Positions 9,564-19,058 of a stretch of 56,805 nucleotides of DNA are shown here, in pieces (within the stretch, counting starts at the first letter, position 1; the number at the start of each line of letters is the position of its first letter). The stretch comes from an uncultured Bacilli bacterium. GTDB taxonomy: Bacteria; Bacillota_I; Bacilli_A; RFN20; CAG-449. Below the pieces are notes generated by a model. The model did no database searches. It saw only the letters and a list, made by a program, of their open reading frames with translations, and was not told the origin of the DNA. The stretch lies in assembly GCA_947632435.1 (NCBI GenBank), contig CANRPC010000003.1, positions 69,326-126,130 on the forward strand, given 5' to 3'. The translations under genes and the position numbers were made by a program.

Positions 9564-11604
9564 TTTCTCCTCCTAAAACTAATGTCTTTTTTGTTTGTTC
9601 ATCTATTAAAATCTTACTTTGATATTCTAAATAAGTTCCGTTAATTAAAACTATTTTTTTAATTTTGCTATTTTCTTTTTCAAAATATAAATAATCACCT
9701 ATAAAATTAAACTCAAGATCATTTTTCATTAATAGATAAGCATTTTCATTTATTTTTAAAGTATTATTATTTAAATACATATCTTCATTTTTTCGATTAA
9801 ATATTTCTATATGACAATGATTATTTTGTTTTTTATCTGTTGAATAAATTAAAGAATATCTTTTACTTCTTGTAAATACATCTTTTTCTTGAGTTGTCAT
9901 AATTGCTTTTATTTCATGTTCTTCAATTTTTTTAAGCAAAGAATCTTTACTTAATACTTGATAATTAAATGTTTGAAAATTTGATAAAGAATAGACATTT
10001 TGTTTAATTTCCTTAGGTAAATGATTAAAATTTACAACACTTTGATATAAATGTTCTTCTTCACTTATAAAATTATCAATAAAAATAAAATAATCTAGAT
10101 TATTAGTAAAAACAAAACGACTTACTTCTTTCATTTTTAAATTAAGAGGATAAAGTGCCTGATTTTCTAATTTAAAACAAGTCAAATTTTCATCATGATA
10201 TAAATAAGAAACTTCACCATGATAATCATATGGATTATAATCTTTATTTTCTAAAAGTCTTTTTTTGATACTTTCCATATAAACATCATTAACATCTTCT
10301 TTATCAGTATAAATATTATCAACTAATAAAACATTGTGATCAAAAGGTTTAATGTTTCTATTATAACCATCATCAATTGCTAAATATTCTCTATTACAAG
10401 TTATAATATAATGAAGATTATCTGGATGATGATGCGATAAAGATGATATCCATTTATTTTCTTTAAGATATTTTTCTGTGACAATTTGCCATTGTTTTTT
10501 TCCGCCTGGAAAACCACATTTGATGGAAAAAACTAAATCATCTTTATTAAATCCTGTCCGTAAAGTTATTAAAGATAAATCTTCAAAATAATTAAATTTA
10601 TTTAAAGAAGAAAAATCTTTCTCTAAAATATTAGGATCATACCAAATTAAACTAAGCCAAGCTTCTTTTAAAATACCAGGTTTAATCTTACTTTCAATTT
10701 GTTCTTCATAAAGATAATTATTTAAAATTAAATTGCCTAATTTTTGACTATAACCATTTTTATAAACACTAGCAAATTTATAATACATCGCAATTGAATT
10801 GGCACTATGAGTATCATGACAATCACCAAAATTAAGTTGTTTATTAATTTCTGAAGCACTTTGATATAAACGATAATAAAACGTATTTTTCAAAAAAGAA
10901 GAAGTTTGAAAATAATTTATACCTTCTCTATCTAAAACTAAATCGGCATAAATCATTAACCAAAGTACTCCATATCGCCAATATGTTACACCTTCATAAT
11001 CAGAACCATCATCTGGTAAATAACTAAAAACAATAGCAAAATTCTTTTTGGCAATTTCTCGATATTTTTTTACTTCTTGATATTTATCTTCTAAAGCATA
11101 AGAAACCATAGCTAAACCTGTAAAATTAATCCAATTATGATTTTGAAAATAATGTTTTGGCCAACTTTCTTCATGTTCTTGAATATATTCATACATGATA
11201 TTTGCTTGTTTTAATATTTTTTCTTCAATAATAATTTTATCATCTATAGATAAATCATCTTCAAGATAATTATAAGCTAAAGATAACCCAAAAAGGATCC
11301 AAGAAGCAGATAAATCGACATTAACTAAATGATCATTACCCCAATAAGGGTAAGCACAAATAGTTTTAATAAAAGTTAATGCTTCATCAAAATACTTTTT
11401 ATCTTCACTTAATTTATAAGCAAGTGTTAAATTTAAAACGCATTGTGATAAATATGTTGTAGATTTTTTAGGAGGTAAAGGACTTAAAGGAAGGCAAAAA
11501 CAATTTTCAGCTTCTTCAATTAATTTTAAATAAAGCTCTTTTTTTGAATTTTTAATATCTTCTTTTAATTTTTTAAAATCTTTAATTAAAATATATTTTG
11601 ACAT
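9547..11604 (-). CDS. Second heparinase II/III-family lyase, cytoplasmic
   Basis: 685 residues with no leader. The toroid domain has WGNDHLVNVDLSASWILFG, NHNWINFTGLAMVSYAL, DGSDYEGVTYWRYG and NFGDCHDTHSAN, which resemble heparinase-II-type proteins. The sandwich domain holds GFPGGKKQW, SLSHHHPDNLHYI and DDGYNRNIKPFDHNVLLVD, with the usual His-rich substrate edge. It is clearly diverged from its neighbour 7662-9563 and lacks that protein's N-terminal CxxC segment. Together they suggest two exolytic or oligomer specificities, for example different uronate ends. It ends in TGA 14 nt inside the next gene, with that gene's SD inside this reading frame. Confidence 0.83.
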   Translation of the reverse strand: MSKYILIKDFKKLKEDIKNSKKELYLKLIEEAENCFCLPLSPLPPKKSTTYLSQCVLNLTLAYKLSEDKKYFDEALTFIKTICAYPYWGNDHLVNVDLSASWILFGLSLAYNYLEDDLSIDDKIIIEEKILKQANIMYEYIQEHEESWPKHYFQNHNWINFTGLAMVSYALEDKYQEVKKYREIAKKNFAIVFSYLPDDGSDYEGVTYWRYGVLWLMIYADLVLDREGINYFQTSSFLKNTFYYRLYQSASEINKQLNFGDCHDTHSANSIAMYYKFASVYKNGYSQKLGNLILNNYLYEEQIESKIKPGILKEAWLSLIWYDPNILEKDFSSLNKFNYFEDLSLITLRTGFNKDDLVFSIKCGFPGGKKQWQIVTEKYLKENKWISSLSHHHPDNLHYIITCNREYLAIDDGYNRNIKPFDHNVLLVDNIYTDKEDVNDVYMESIKKRLLENKDYNPYDYHGEVSYLYHDENLTCFKLENQALYPLNLKMKEVSRFVFTNNLDYFIFIDNFISEEEHLYQSVVNFNHLPKEIKQNVYSLSNFQTFNYQVLSKDSLLKKIEEHEIKAIMTTQEKDVFTRSKRYSLIYSTDKKQNNHCHIEIFNRKNEDMYLNNNTLKINENAYLLMKNDLEFNFIGDYLYFEKENSKIKKIVLINGTYLEYQSKILIDEQTKKTLVLGGENALLK

Positions 11605-11622
11605 TTTTGACCTCCTTTTTAT

Positions 11623-12129
11623 TTATTTTTTAATTTTCGTAAATAACAATAAAATCTTATCTCTTATAAATGAAATCAATTCATAATACAAAGTAAATAA
11701 TAATCCAAATATAATTGGTTCACCTTGAAGAGGAACATTTTTCGTATTGAAGACATTCATTAAACATGTATTTATTAATTGATAAGTTAAATATATTAAT
11801 ATGGTAATTAATAAACATTTAAAGAATTCTAATAAATTTAATATTACTCCTTGATATATTTTTCTTTCTTCAATTTTCTTATTGATAAAATAACCATTGC
11901 GTTCAATATCAAACATTTTATTAATAATCGGATTAAATAAGATAATCATACATGCCCCGATTACAAGTGCTAAAACAAAAATCAAATCAAAAGGATTATC
12001 ATGCATACCAAGTTCTGTTCCCCATCCGATTAAATAATAAATTAATCCTATAAGCCAAAACCGTAAAAAAGCAATTTTAACTTTATCTGGAATTCTTTGA
12101 AGAAATGGTTTCTTATCATCTTCTTTCAT
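11623..12129 (-). CDS. Unknown polytopic membrane protein (importer operon)
   Basis: 168 residues with four hydrophobic helices (about 24-36, 47-66, 100-120 and 140-155) and Lys-rich ends, so an integral membrane protein. I do not recognise a family. The only conserved-looking piece is NPIINKMFDIERNGYF between helices two and three. It overlaps the upstream membrane-protein gene by 4 nt (ATGA) and precedes the lyase gene by 18 nt, so it belongs to the polyuronate operon. A role in carbohydrate import or envelope handling of the polymer is suggested only by position. Confidence 0.7.
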   Translation of the reverse strand: MKEDDKKPFLQRIPDKVKIAFLRFWLIGLIYYLIGWGTELGMHDNPFDLIFVLALVIGACMIILFNPIINKMFDIERNGYFINKKIEERKIYQGVILNLLEFFKCLLITILIYLTYQLINTCLMNVFNTKNVPLQGEPIIFGLLFTLYYELISFIRDKILLLFTKIKK

Positions 12130-12575
12130 TCTTTAACCTCATTTAATTTCTTCTTCTTCTCTTGAATAAAACTAATAATTAATAAAATTAAAGATATAAA
12201 ATATAAAGCTAAAACAATAAATGAGACAGTAATTCCTGGTATTACATTATTAACATTTAAATTTGCTTGACTATCTATAGCAATAAAATAAATTGATAAA
12301 AGCCAAATACCAAATCCCATTGTTAAAAGTAAAAAGAAAACAGAAATTAAAAAGCTTTTTAAAGTAATATCTTGCATCCTTATAGCGTTAAATAAACACG
12401 CAAAACCTAATAAGATAAAAAAGAACATTGCAAAACCACATATTTGATCGGTCAAACTAGAAATAGAACTAATTTGTAAATTGGAAATTATCAGATGAAA
12501 CACCGCGGTAAAAGAGATAATATATTTTGCTAATAATTTAGGACTTGTTAACGTTTTTTTAATAACATTTATCAT
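12126..12575 (-). CDS. Unknown polytopic membrane protein (importer operon)
   Basis: 149 residues with four predicted membrane helices (about 16-32, 45-64, 74-96, 112-136) and a Lys-rich cytoplasmic tail (EKKKKLNEVKE). No recognisable domain. The SD is GGAG upstream of ATG, only 2 nt after the ABC ATPase gene, and the gene ends in an ATGA overlap with the next membrane gene. The pair with 11623-12129 looks like a two-subunit membrane unit, which is inference from size, coupling and topology. Confidence 0.7.
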   Translation of the reverse strand: MINVIKKTLTSPKLLAKYIISFTAVFHLIISNLQISSISSLTDQICGFAMFFFILLGFACLFNAIRMQDITLKSFLISVFFLLLTMGFGIWLLSIYFIAIDSQANLNVNNVIPGITVSFIVLALYFISLILLIISFIQEKKKKLNEVKE

Positions 12576-12577
12576 AA

Positions 12578-13672
12578 TTACTCCTTTACAATTCTCATTT
12601 TTGTATCTTTATCAAAATAGTGAACTTGTTTCATATTAAAAGCTATCTTTAATATTTCTTTATCTAAATCATATTCGCTAGGAATTCTTGCAGTGATAAT
12701 TTTTGATGGTAAAACTAATTCTACATAAAATTCATCACCAAGAAACTCTTTATGATCTAATTTTAATTCTAAAATTGAATTAGGATTTTCTTTTAAGCTT
12801 TTTTCACCATATTCTATATATTCTGGTCTAATTCCCATCACTACTTCTTTACCTTGATAAGCTTTTAATTTTTCTAAATCGCCTAAAAAAATTTCAACCT
12901 TAAACCCATCAAAGTAAAAATAATTATCTTGAATTGTTCCAGATATAAAATTAATATTAGGCATACCAATAAATCCTGCGACAAACATATTATTTGGATG
13001 AGCATATAATTCATAAGGTGTAGCAATTTGTTGAACATAACCTTCATTCATAACAACTATTCTATCCGCCATGGTCATGGCCTCAACTTGATCATGAGTC
13101 ACATATATCGTGGTTGTTTTTAATTCTCTTTGTAAACGGACAATTTCACTTCTTGTTTTTTCTCTTAATTTTGCATCCAAATTTGATAATGGTTCATCCA
13201 TCAAGAAAACTTTAGGATCTCTAACTACTGCTCTACCTAAAGCCACACGTTGTTTTTGACCACCAGATAAATTACTTGGTAAACGATTTAAATAGTCCGT
13301 TAAATCAAAACGTTTTGCCATATCTTTAACAGTTTTATGAATAACATTTTTTTGTTCATGTCTTAATTTTAAAGAAATACCCATATTATCAAAGACAGAC
13401 ATATTATAATAAAGCGCATAATTTTGGAATACAAGAGCAATATCTCGATCTACTGGTGCTAAAAGATTTACTCTTTCACCATCAATAATTAAATCACCAC
13501 TTGTTATACCTTCAAGTCCCGCGATCATTCTTAAAGTTGTTGATTTGCCACATCCTGATGGACCAACTAAGACAATAAATTCACCATCTTTAATTTCAAG
13601 ATTAAAATCAAAAACTGCTTGAACACCATTTGGGTATATTTTATTAATATTTTTTAATATAACTTCCGCCAT
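12578..13672 (-). CDS. CUT1-family ABC importer ATPase (MsmX/UgpC/MalK type)
   Basis: 364 residues. Walker A GPSGCGKST, Q-loop VFQNYALY, signature LSGGQKQR, Walker B VFLMDEPLSNLDAK, and switch His in YVTHDQVEAM, followed by a MalK-like regulatory OB domain (about 240-364, GIRPEYIEYG). It energises oligosaccharide uptake through the permeases at 17217 and 18099. Presence of its own ATPase in the operon argues against reliance on a shared housekeeping MsmX. SD GGTGAT is weak but close. Confidence 0.95.
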   Translation of the reverse strand: MAEVILKNINKIYPNGVQAVFDFNLEIKDGEFIVLVGPSGCGKSTTLRMIAGLEGITSGDLIIDGERVNLLAPVDRDIALVFQNYALYYNMSVFDNMGISLKLRHEQKNVIHKTVKDMAKRFDLTDYLNRLPSNLSGGQKQRVALGRAVVRDPKVFLMDEPLSNLDAKLREKTRSEIVRLQRELKTTTIYVTHDQVEAMTMADRIVVMNEGYVQQIATPYELYAHPNNMFVAGFIGMPNINFISGTIQDNYFYFDGFKVEIFLGDLEKLKAYQGKEVVMGIRPEYIEYGEKSLKENPNSILELKLDHKEFLGDEFYVELVLPSKIITARIPSEYDLDKEILKIAFNMKQVHYFDKDTKMRIVKE

Positions 13673-13680
13673 AAGATCAC

Positions 13681-14466
13681 CTACTTTGACATTTGCTTAA
13701 AAGATATTTTTCCATCTTTTAAATATTTTTCTTGACGTCTAATTTTTAAATAAGAATTTATTCCTACATAAAGAGAAATTATTATTCCATAAATATTAGA
13801 AAATAAAATTAAGAATTTATTGAAAAAACTAACTGTTGAACTATAAATATTTATTTTCATAATTAAAGGAATAACTACACTAATTCTTAAACAACAATAA
13901 AGTCCAAATACTAATAATAAATAAGAAAATAATTTAATATAATTTTTAAGTTTAATCGCAGCCGTGAATAAAAATAATAAAAATCCAATATTAGAAAGAA
14001 TAAAAATGCCAATCCAGAAATTTTTTTCCATAATAGAAAGCATCGTTAAAAGATAAATAACATCAAATGCAATAATTGATAAAGTTAACCAATAAGATGA
14101 GGTATCAGTTTGATAAAAACTTAAATCTGTTTTTCTTTCTTGTTTGGTATTGTCATCTAATTCATTCCATTTTTTTATGTTTTGATATCTTTTAATAAGC
14201 ATTCTTGCTTTAGAAATATTCTTTTTATAATTATAAATAAGTTTATTTTTATAATTTTCAAATTTCAAAACAACTTTTTCTTTTGCTTTATCACTATTAG
14301 CATTTTGATAACTAGTTTGTAACTTAGATATTTTATTAGTAATTTTTTTAGGTGCATTACATTTTTCTTTTAAGGATAAATTAGAAACAATTTCTTCTAA
14401 ATCATGATTCTTTTTAATGCTAATTTCTAACTTTGCTATTTTTTCTTCAATTTTATTATTTTGCAT
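13681..14466 (-). CDS. Unknown protein with coiled-coil N-terminus and four membrane helices
   Basis: 261 residues. Residues 1-115 are highly charged and helical (KIEEKIAKLEISIKK, SKLQTSYQNANSDKAKEK), likely a cytoplasmic coiled coil. Four hydrophobic stretches follow at about 127-147, 150-172, 178-200 and 214-236. No family recognised. It is 8 nt upstream of the importer ATPase and 15 nt after another membrane gene. The architecture could suit a scaffold or regulator of the importer, but nothing in the sequence proves it. Confidence 0.7.
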   Translation of the reverse strand: MQNNKIEEKIAKLEISIKKNHDLEEIVSNLSLKEKCNAPKKITNKISKLQTSYQNANSDKAKEKVVLKFENYKNKLIYNYKKNISKARMLIKRYQNIKKWNELDDNTKQERKTDLSFYQTDTSSYWLTLSIIAFDVIYLLTMLSIMEKNFWIGIFILSNIGFLLFLFTAAIKLKNYIKLFSYLLLVFGLYCCLRISVVIPLIMKINIYSSTVSFFNKFLILFSNIYGIIISLYVGINSYLKIRRQEKYLKDGKISFKQMSK

Positions 14467-14481
14467 ATTTTCTATCTCCTT

Positions 14482-15054
14482 TTAAGATAAAGATGAAACA
14501 ATTTCATCATGATTATTTTTATTTTGTTTAAGATATAAAATGTGAGATAAAACTATACTAATAAGAAATAAAACGCTACTAATAATTGTTAAAATATAAA
14601 TAATATAACCTATATAAAAAGTTTCAAATTTTAATTGATAGTTTTCAAGTGCAGGATCTTCTAAATATAAATATTGAAAATCAACTCCTTTATATGAAGT
14701 CATTAAATTTGCCATATTGATAATTCCATATACACAAATAAATAATTCCCATAAAATTAATAAACTCATAATGACAAAAGCAAATTTATCAACTACTTTT
14801 TTATGTACTTCTAATGCAAACATAAAAATGATGCTAACAATAGAGGCAAGAGAGAAGAAGATAATATTTCGATCAAATTTTTGCATGGAACTATGAAATG
14901 CTGTTACTCCATCATTCATAGGAAGCTCTAATCCAAAAAGATTTGAGTATTGAGTCATAAATGATATTGCAAAAATAAAACAAGCAATAAGAAAAATCAT
15001 ATAAATATAAAACATGACTTTTTGAAATTTGAAACTTTTTCTTAACATATTCAT
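14482..15054 (-). CDS. Unknown four-helix membrane protein
   Basis: 190 residues with hydrophobic helices at about 14-34, 62-82, 88-110 and 148-174 and a sizeable extracytoplasmic loop between helices three and four (about 112-140, including YKGVDFQYLYLEDPA). No known domain. It starts with an SD (GAGG) 72 nt after the binding-protein gene, just beyond a strong hairpin that may reduce its expression relative to the binding protein. One of five uncharacterised membrane genes interleaved with the importer. Confidence 0.68.
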   Translation of the reverse strand: MNMLRKSFKFQKVMFYIYMIFLIACFIFAISFMTQYSNLFGLELPMNDGVTAFHSSMQKFDRNIIFFSLASIVSIIFMFALEVHKKVVDKFAFVIMSLLILWELFICVYGIINMANLMTSYKGVDFQYLYLEDPALENYQLKFETFYIGYIIYILTIISSVLFLISIVLSHILYLKQNKNNHDEIVSSLS

Positions 15055-15080
15055 AATTTTAACCTCACTATAGGAACAAA

Positions 15081-15112
15081 GTTTCGCTAGGTAGGAGAGA
15101 TCCTAGCGAAAC
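15081..15112 (-). terminator. Hairpin 3' of the binding-protein gene (processing/attenuation)
   Basis: Perfect 11-bp inverted repeat: GTTTCGCTAGG at 15081-15091, 10-nt loop, CCTAGCGAAAC at 15102-15112. Only a weak T run (TTTG) follows on the minus strand, so partial termination or mRNA stabilisation is more likely than full termination. This is the usual place for a stem that keeps a binding-protein transcript abundant. Confidence 0.75.
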
Positions 15113-15126
15113 TAAAGGATAAATTT

Positions 15127-17205
15127 TTATTTAACTGCTTTCATTGCTTTATAAGCTGCTTGATAAGTAGCAATATAAGTTTCAATTCCAGCATCTTTGA
15201 ATACTTGATAGTATTCTTGATAAGATTTAGGTAAGGTAACTGAAGCAGGTGCATTATTAAGTGTTTTATAACGAATAATATTGAAGATAACTTCGAATAA
15301 TTTATCATCAGAATCAATCGTTGTTTCATTAGCAAGTGTTTCAGATTGTCTTTGTGTTAAAGAGAATACAGGTGGTATTAATGTATAATAATTTGGATTA
15401 TCACCTTTTAATCCTTCACCTGAATATGTAGGAATATTTGTCGTAGATTCTTGAAGTAATTTCCAAGCATCAAAGCCTCTTTGAGAAGTATATTGATATT
15501 CAAAACCTATTTCTTTTTGATAACCAATTGGCATTAAAGCACCAATCCAGTTACGTAAGAATGAAGATAAATCACCATTTGCAACTTGTTTTGTTGTTTG
15601 TAATGTCCAATCATTATAAGCAGGTACTTCTTTACCATCTGGACCTGTGAATTTTTCATTGCTTTTAAGCATTTCATCTAATCCATAGTTTTGTAAAATA
15701 GCACCTTTTTCGGTAAAGAAATAATTAAATAAAGTAGCCGCGCGTACTTTTGCTTCTTGGCTAGCGTTACTTGAAATAGCCCAACCATCAGGTTTAATAA
15801 CACGAGAATTATCAATGTAATATTGCCATACACCATTAACTCTAGATACAGGTGGAAGTACACCAACGATATCTCTTACTTCACTTTCTGTAGCAGCATC
15901 CGCGGTTGTAGAAGCGGTAAAGTCAAATGTCATAAATCCGTATTTAGCATTTTCAGCATTATCAGCAAAATATAGTTGGTTACGGAAATTATTTTTATTT
16001 GTAGAATCAAATGTATCAGTAAATACAAGTCCTTCAGCGTTCCAATCAGAAAGATAATTTAGCATGTTGTAAAATTTTTCTGGAGTATAAGTATATTGAA
16101 TATCTCCATTTTTATCAATTTCCCAACGTGCAGAATAAGTATCAGAACCATGAACTCTAATACCATCAAAATAAGTTCCAAATCTTAATAATTCTTCTCG
16201 ATATGAAGATTGACGAGTAAAATATGGCCAAACAACAGTTGCTTTACCACTAGTTAAATATTTTGGATTTGCTTTAATAACTCTAAATAAGGCAACTAAT
16301 TCATCAATATCATAAGCTGCTTTGGCACCAAGATATAATTCACTAGGATTTGAATAATCATAATTATCTTTAATATATTTTTTCAAACATTCCGCTAAAG
16401 TTGCACCTGTTTTAGAAGATAAATCATTCATTAAAGTAATAACATTTTGGTTCGTTTTTTTAGTAATTGAAACTCCTTCTTTTGGAGTAACTGTACCACC
16501 ATTATCACCTGTACGTGCATTATCATTAATCCAAAAACCTTTATAATAAGTTGTAAAAGCATCTGTATCATAATTTGCACTACTTACATCTAATAAATTT
16601 TTCACCCATGATTCACGCATATGGAAATCACGAGCAAATTCACCAATTTCTGCGATATATGGAAGATGATATATCTTTCCATTATAGGCAGTAATTGAAG
16701 ATTTAATATTTGGATTAGCATCTAAAAATGCTTTGACATCTGGCATTAATCCTTGTGCCATTAATTCAGTTAAATCAACAAATTTTCCTTGAACACCATA
16801 ATTCATTAAATTATCAGCAATGGAATTACCACCATAAATATCAGCATCTTTAAATCCTGTTGCCGCGGCAGTAGTAATCATTTGACTAGCTTTTTGATCT
16901 TGAGTTGTAACATCTTTAAAACTAGCATTAATCTCTTTAGCGACATAACTCCACATTGGCTTTAATTGTCCCTGAGAGATAACTGTTACTCCATCAGGCA
17001 TTGTTAATGGAGTATTATATTGATAAGTTAATGTTTGATTTCTGTTTCCATAAGCCAAATTTAATCTTAAAGATACAGGTTTTGATAAATCATCACTAAT
17101 TTGAGGTGTTGAAGTACTTTTAGAACTTGAAGAAGTATTATTGCTACAAGCAAATAATCCCATCATAAGCACTCCAACGAGTGAAAACATAATTTGTTTT
17201 TTCAT
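15127..17205 (-). CDS. ABC transporter extracellular solute-binding lipoprotein (oligosaccharide, LplA/AlgQ-like)
   Basis: 692-residue lipoprotein (lipobox MMGLFAC, Cys20; Ser/Thr tail). The fold is of the large extracellular sugar-binding class: LRLNLAYGNRNQTLTY start, MWSYVAKEINASFKD, DIYGGNSIADNLMNYG, YHLPYIAEIGEFARDFHMRESW, VIKPDGWAISSNASQEAKVRA, FNYFFTEKGA. It is 150-200 residues longer than typical LplA/AlgQ proteins. The YGG...MNYG segment and hinge spacing fit binding of long oligosaccharides. It is followed by two permease genes' relatives upstream (17217, 18099), completing a CUT1 importer; alginate-type oligouronate as ligand is inferred from the lyases. SD is AGAAAGGAAA. Confidence 0.9.
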   Translation of the reverse strand: MKKQIMFSLVGVLMMGLFACSNNTSSSSKSTSTPQISDDLSKPVSLRLNLAYGNRNQTLTYQYNTPLTMPDGVTVISQGQLKPMWSYVAKEINASFKDVTTQDQKASQMITTAAATGFKDADIYGGNSIADNLMNYGVQGKFVDLTELMAQGLMPDVKAFLDANPNIKSSITAYNGKIYHLPYIAEIGEFARDFHMRESWVKNLLDVSSANYDTDAFTTYYKGFWINDNARTGDNGGTVTPKEGVSITKKTNQNVITLMNDLSSKTGATLAECLKKYIKDNYDYSNPSELYLGAKAAYDIDELVALFRVIKANPKYLTSGKATVVWPYFTRQSSYREELLRFGTYFDGIRVHGSDTYSARWEIDKNGDIQYTYTPEKFYNMLNYLSDWNAEGLVFTDTFDSTNKNNFRNQLYFADNAENAKYGFMTFDFTASTTADAATESEVRDIVGVLPPVSRVNGVWQYYIDNSRVIKPDGWAISSNASQEAKVRAATLFNYFFTEKGAILQNYGLDEMLKSNEKFTGPDGKEVPAYNDWTLQTTKQVANGDLSSFLRNWIGALMPIGYQKEIGFEYQYTSQRGFDAWKLLQESTTNIPTYSGEGLKGDNPNYYTLIPPVFSLTQRQSETLANETTIDSDDKLFEVIFNIIRYKTLNNAPASVTLPKSYQEYYQVFKDAGIETYIATYQAAYKAMKAVK

Positions 17206-17216
17206 AAATTTCCTTT

Positions 17217-18086
17217 CTAGCCTTTGACTCCGCCTAAATTAACTCCACGTGTGAAATATTTTTGAATATATGGATAAACCACAAGCACAGGAATAATTGA
17301 GCAGATAATAATTGCATAAACTAAGCTATCGGCTGCATATGCTAAGTTTCCAGCGACGACAGATTCATCGTATAATTTTTGATAATTTTCAATAAGGGTT
17401 CTTAAATATACTTGAAGAGGCTGCTCTTGAGCATTTTTAAGAAGCATTCTTGACCAATAATAACCATTCCATCTACTTATTGCGTAAAATAAGGTTACTG
17501 TGGCAATTGCTGCTTTGGACATTGGAATATAAATTTTGGTAAAAATTTGAAATTCATTAGAGCCATCCATTCTTGCTGCTTCTTCAATATCTTTAGGTAC
17601 GGAAGAAAAAGCATTTCTTAAAAGAATGATATTGTAAGCTTGAACTCCAAATCCTACAACCATACCCCACTTGTTATTTACTCCAAGTTCCAAATAGTTA
17701 AGATAAAGTGGTACCATACCAGCACTAAACCACATGGTAAATACTAGTAAAAAATTCCATTTTCGTTTGCCTAATAATTTGTCTTTTGATAAAACATATG
17801 CACCTGTAAGGGAAATAAACATACTCCATGCTGTACCAAAAATTGTATAAAATAAGGTATTAGTATAAGAGATCCAAAACCCTTTATCAAGAAGCACAAT
17901 ATTATATACATCAATTTGTAAGTCCTTAGGGAAGAAAACAATTTGTCCTGATTCATAAGCAACTTTTCCACTTATAGAAACACTAAAGGCATAAATAATA
18001 GGATAAAGACACATTATGGCAAATATTGTTACAAAAAAGTAGGATAAAATACGAAATATAATTTCACTTTTACTTAATCTTTCCAT
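17217..18086 (-). CDS. CUT1 ABC importer permease (LplC/YtcP type)
   Basis: 289 residues with six membrane helices. The ABC-permease EAA loop is clear: EEAARMDGSNEFQIFTKIYIPMSKAAIATV (read as EEAARMDGSN then IYIPMSKAA), with N-terminal FAIMCLYPIIYAFSVSISG and C-terminal IPVLVVYPYIQKYFTRGVNLGGVKG-like ending (FTRGVNLGGVKG). This is the LplC/YtcP subclass rather than MalG. It forms the membrane channel with the gene at 18099. SD AGAAAGGAG before ATG; 11 nt from the binding-protein gene. Confidence 0.94.
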   Translation of the reverse strand: MERLSKSEIIFRILSYFFVTIFAIMCLYPIIYAFSVSISGKVAYESGQIVFFPKDLQIDVYNIVLLDKGFWISYTNTLFYTIFGTAWSMFISLTGAYVLSKDKLLGKRKWNFLLVFTMWFSAGMVPLYLNYLELGVNNKWGMVVGFGVQAYNIILLRNAFSSVPKDIEEAARMDGSNEFQIFTKIYIPMSKAAIATVTLFYAISRWNGYYWSRMLLKNAQEQPLQVYLRTLIENYQKLYDESVVAGNLAYAADSLVYAIIICSIIPVLVVYPYIQKYFTRGVNLGGVKG

Positions 18087-18098
18087 AATTACTCCTTT

Positions 18099-19058
18099 CT
18101 ACCATAATGATGTTTTGGAAACTTGCCTACTTATCTTATTCGCGCTTATTACTAAGGCAAATCCAATAACGGAATTAAAAATACCAATTGCCGATCCTAT
18201 ACCAGGATTACCACCATTTTCTATACCAAGTCTTTGTTCCAATGTAGATAATACATCCGCGGTAACATACGTATTTGGGTGATATAGTAACAATACTCTT
18301 TCATATCCAACGGATAGCATTCTACCGATTCTCATGATAATCATAATAATTAATGTAGGTGCCATTCCAGGAATTGTAACATAACGAATTTCTTGCCACT
18401 TATTACCTCCATCAACTTTTAACGCTTCATACATTACTGGAGATATTCCCATAATTGCTGCAAAATAAACAATTGAATTATATCCCGACTCTTTCCATAT
18501 TCCAGTAATGATATACATTGGCCTAAAATAATTTGGAGTTTCAATAATTTTTACACCTTCAGGAACGATATTAAGTGTATTTAAAACTTGTGCAACAATA
18601 CCTCTAGAACTTGCCCCTGAATAAACTAAAGTAATCACAATACCAGTAATAGTAACTTCTGAAAGAAAATGTGGCAAATAAGTAATAGTTTGAGTTATTT
18701 TACGATATCCTTCACTTCCTATTTCACTGAAAAGTATCGCTAAAATAATTGGAATTGGAAAGCCAAATAACAAGCCATATAAACTGATAATAAAGGTATT
18801 GGAAAATGCTCCCCAGAATGCTGTTTTATTAATCCCTGAAGTAATATTAATAAAATTACTTAAGCCTTTAAATTCGCTACCAAAAATACCATCAGAAGGT
18901 TCAAATCGTTCAAAAGCGACAATTAATCCTGTCATTGGTTTATAAGCAAAAAGCAAAAACCAAATAACTATCGGCAATAATAATAAATAAAGTTGCCATT
19001 CTTTTTTTATTTCTTTAAAAATTTTTTTTGCTTTAGGTTCTCTCATTTTAATTTCCAT
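18099..19058 (-). CDS. CUT1 ABC importer permease (LplB type)
   Basis: 319 residues. LplB-like features: YLLLLPIVIWFLLFAYKPM near the N-terminus, FPIPIILAILFSE, an EAA-loop at YEALKVDGGNKWQEIRYVTIPG, and C-terminal YERVLLLYHPNTY and GIGSAIGIFNSVIGF. A longer reading frame starts at 19100 but AAGGGGGG lies just upstream of the ATG at 19058 (MEIKMREPK), which I take as the start. That start lies 10 nt inside the upstream ECF-like gene, giving an 11-nt overlap and translational coupling. Confidence 0.94.
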   Translation of the reverse strand: MEIKMREPKAKKIFKEIKKEWQLYLLLLPIVIWFLLFAYKPMTGLIVAFERFEPSDGIFGSEFKGLSNFINITSGINKTAFWGAFSNTFIISLYGLLFGFPIPIILAILFSEIGSEGYRKITQTITYLPHFLSEVTITGIVITLVYSGASSRGIVAQVLNTLNIVPEGVKIIETPNYFRPMYIITGIWKESGYNSIVYFAAIMGISPVMYEALKVDGGNKWQEIRYVTIPGMAPTLIIMIIMRIGRMLSVGYERVLLLYHPNTYVTADVLSTLEQRLGIENGGNPGIGSAIGIFNSVIGFALVISANKISRQVSKTSLW

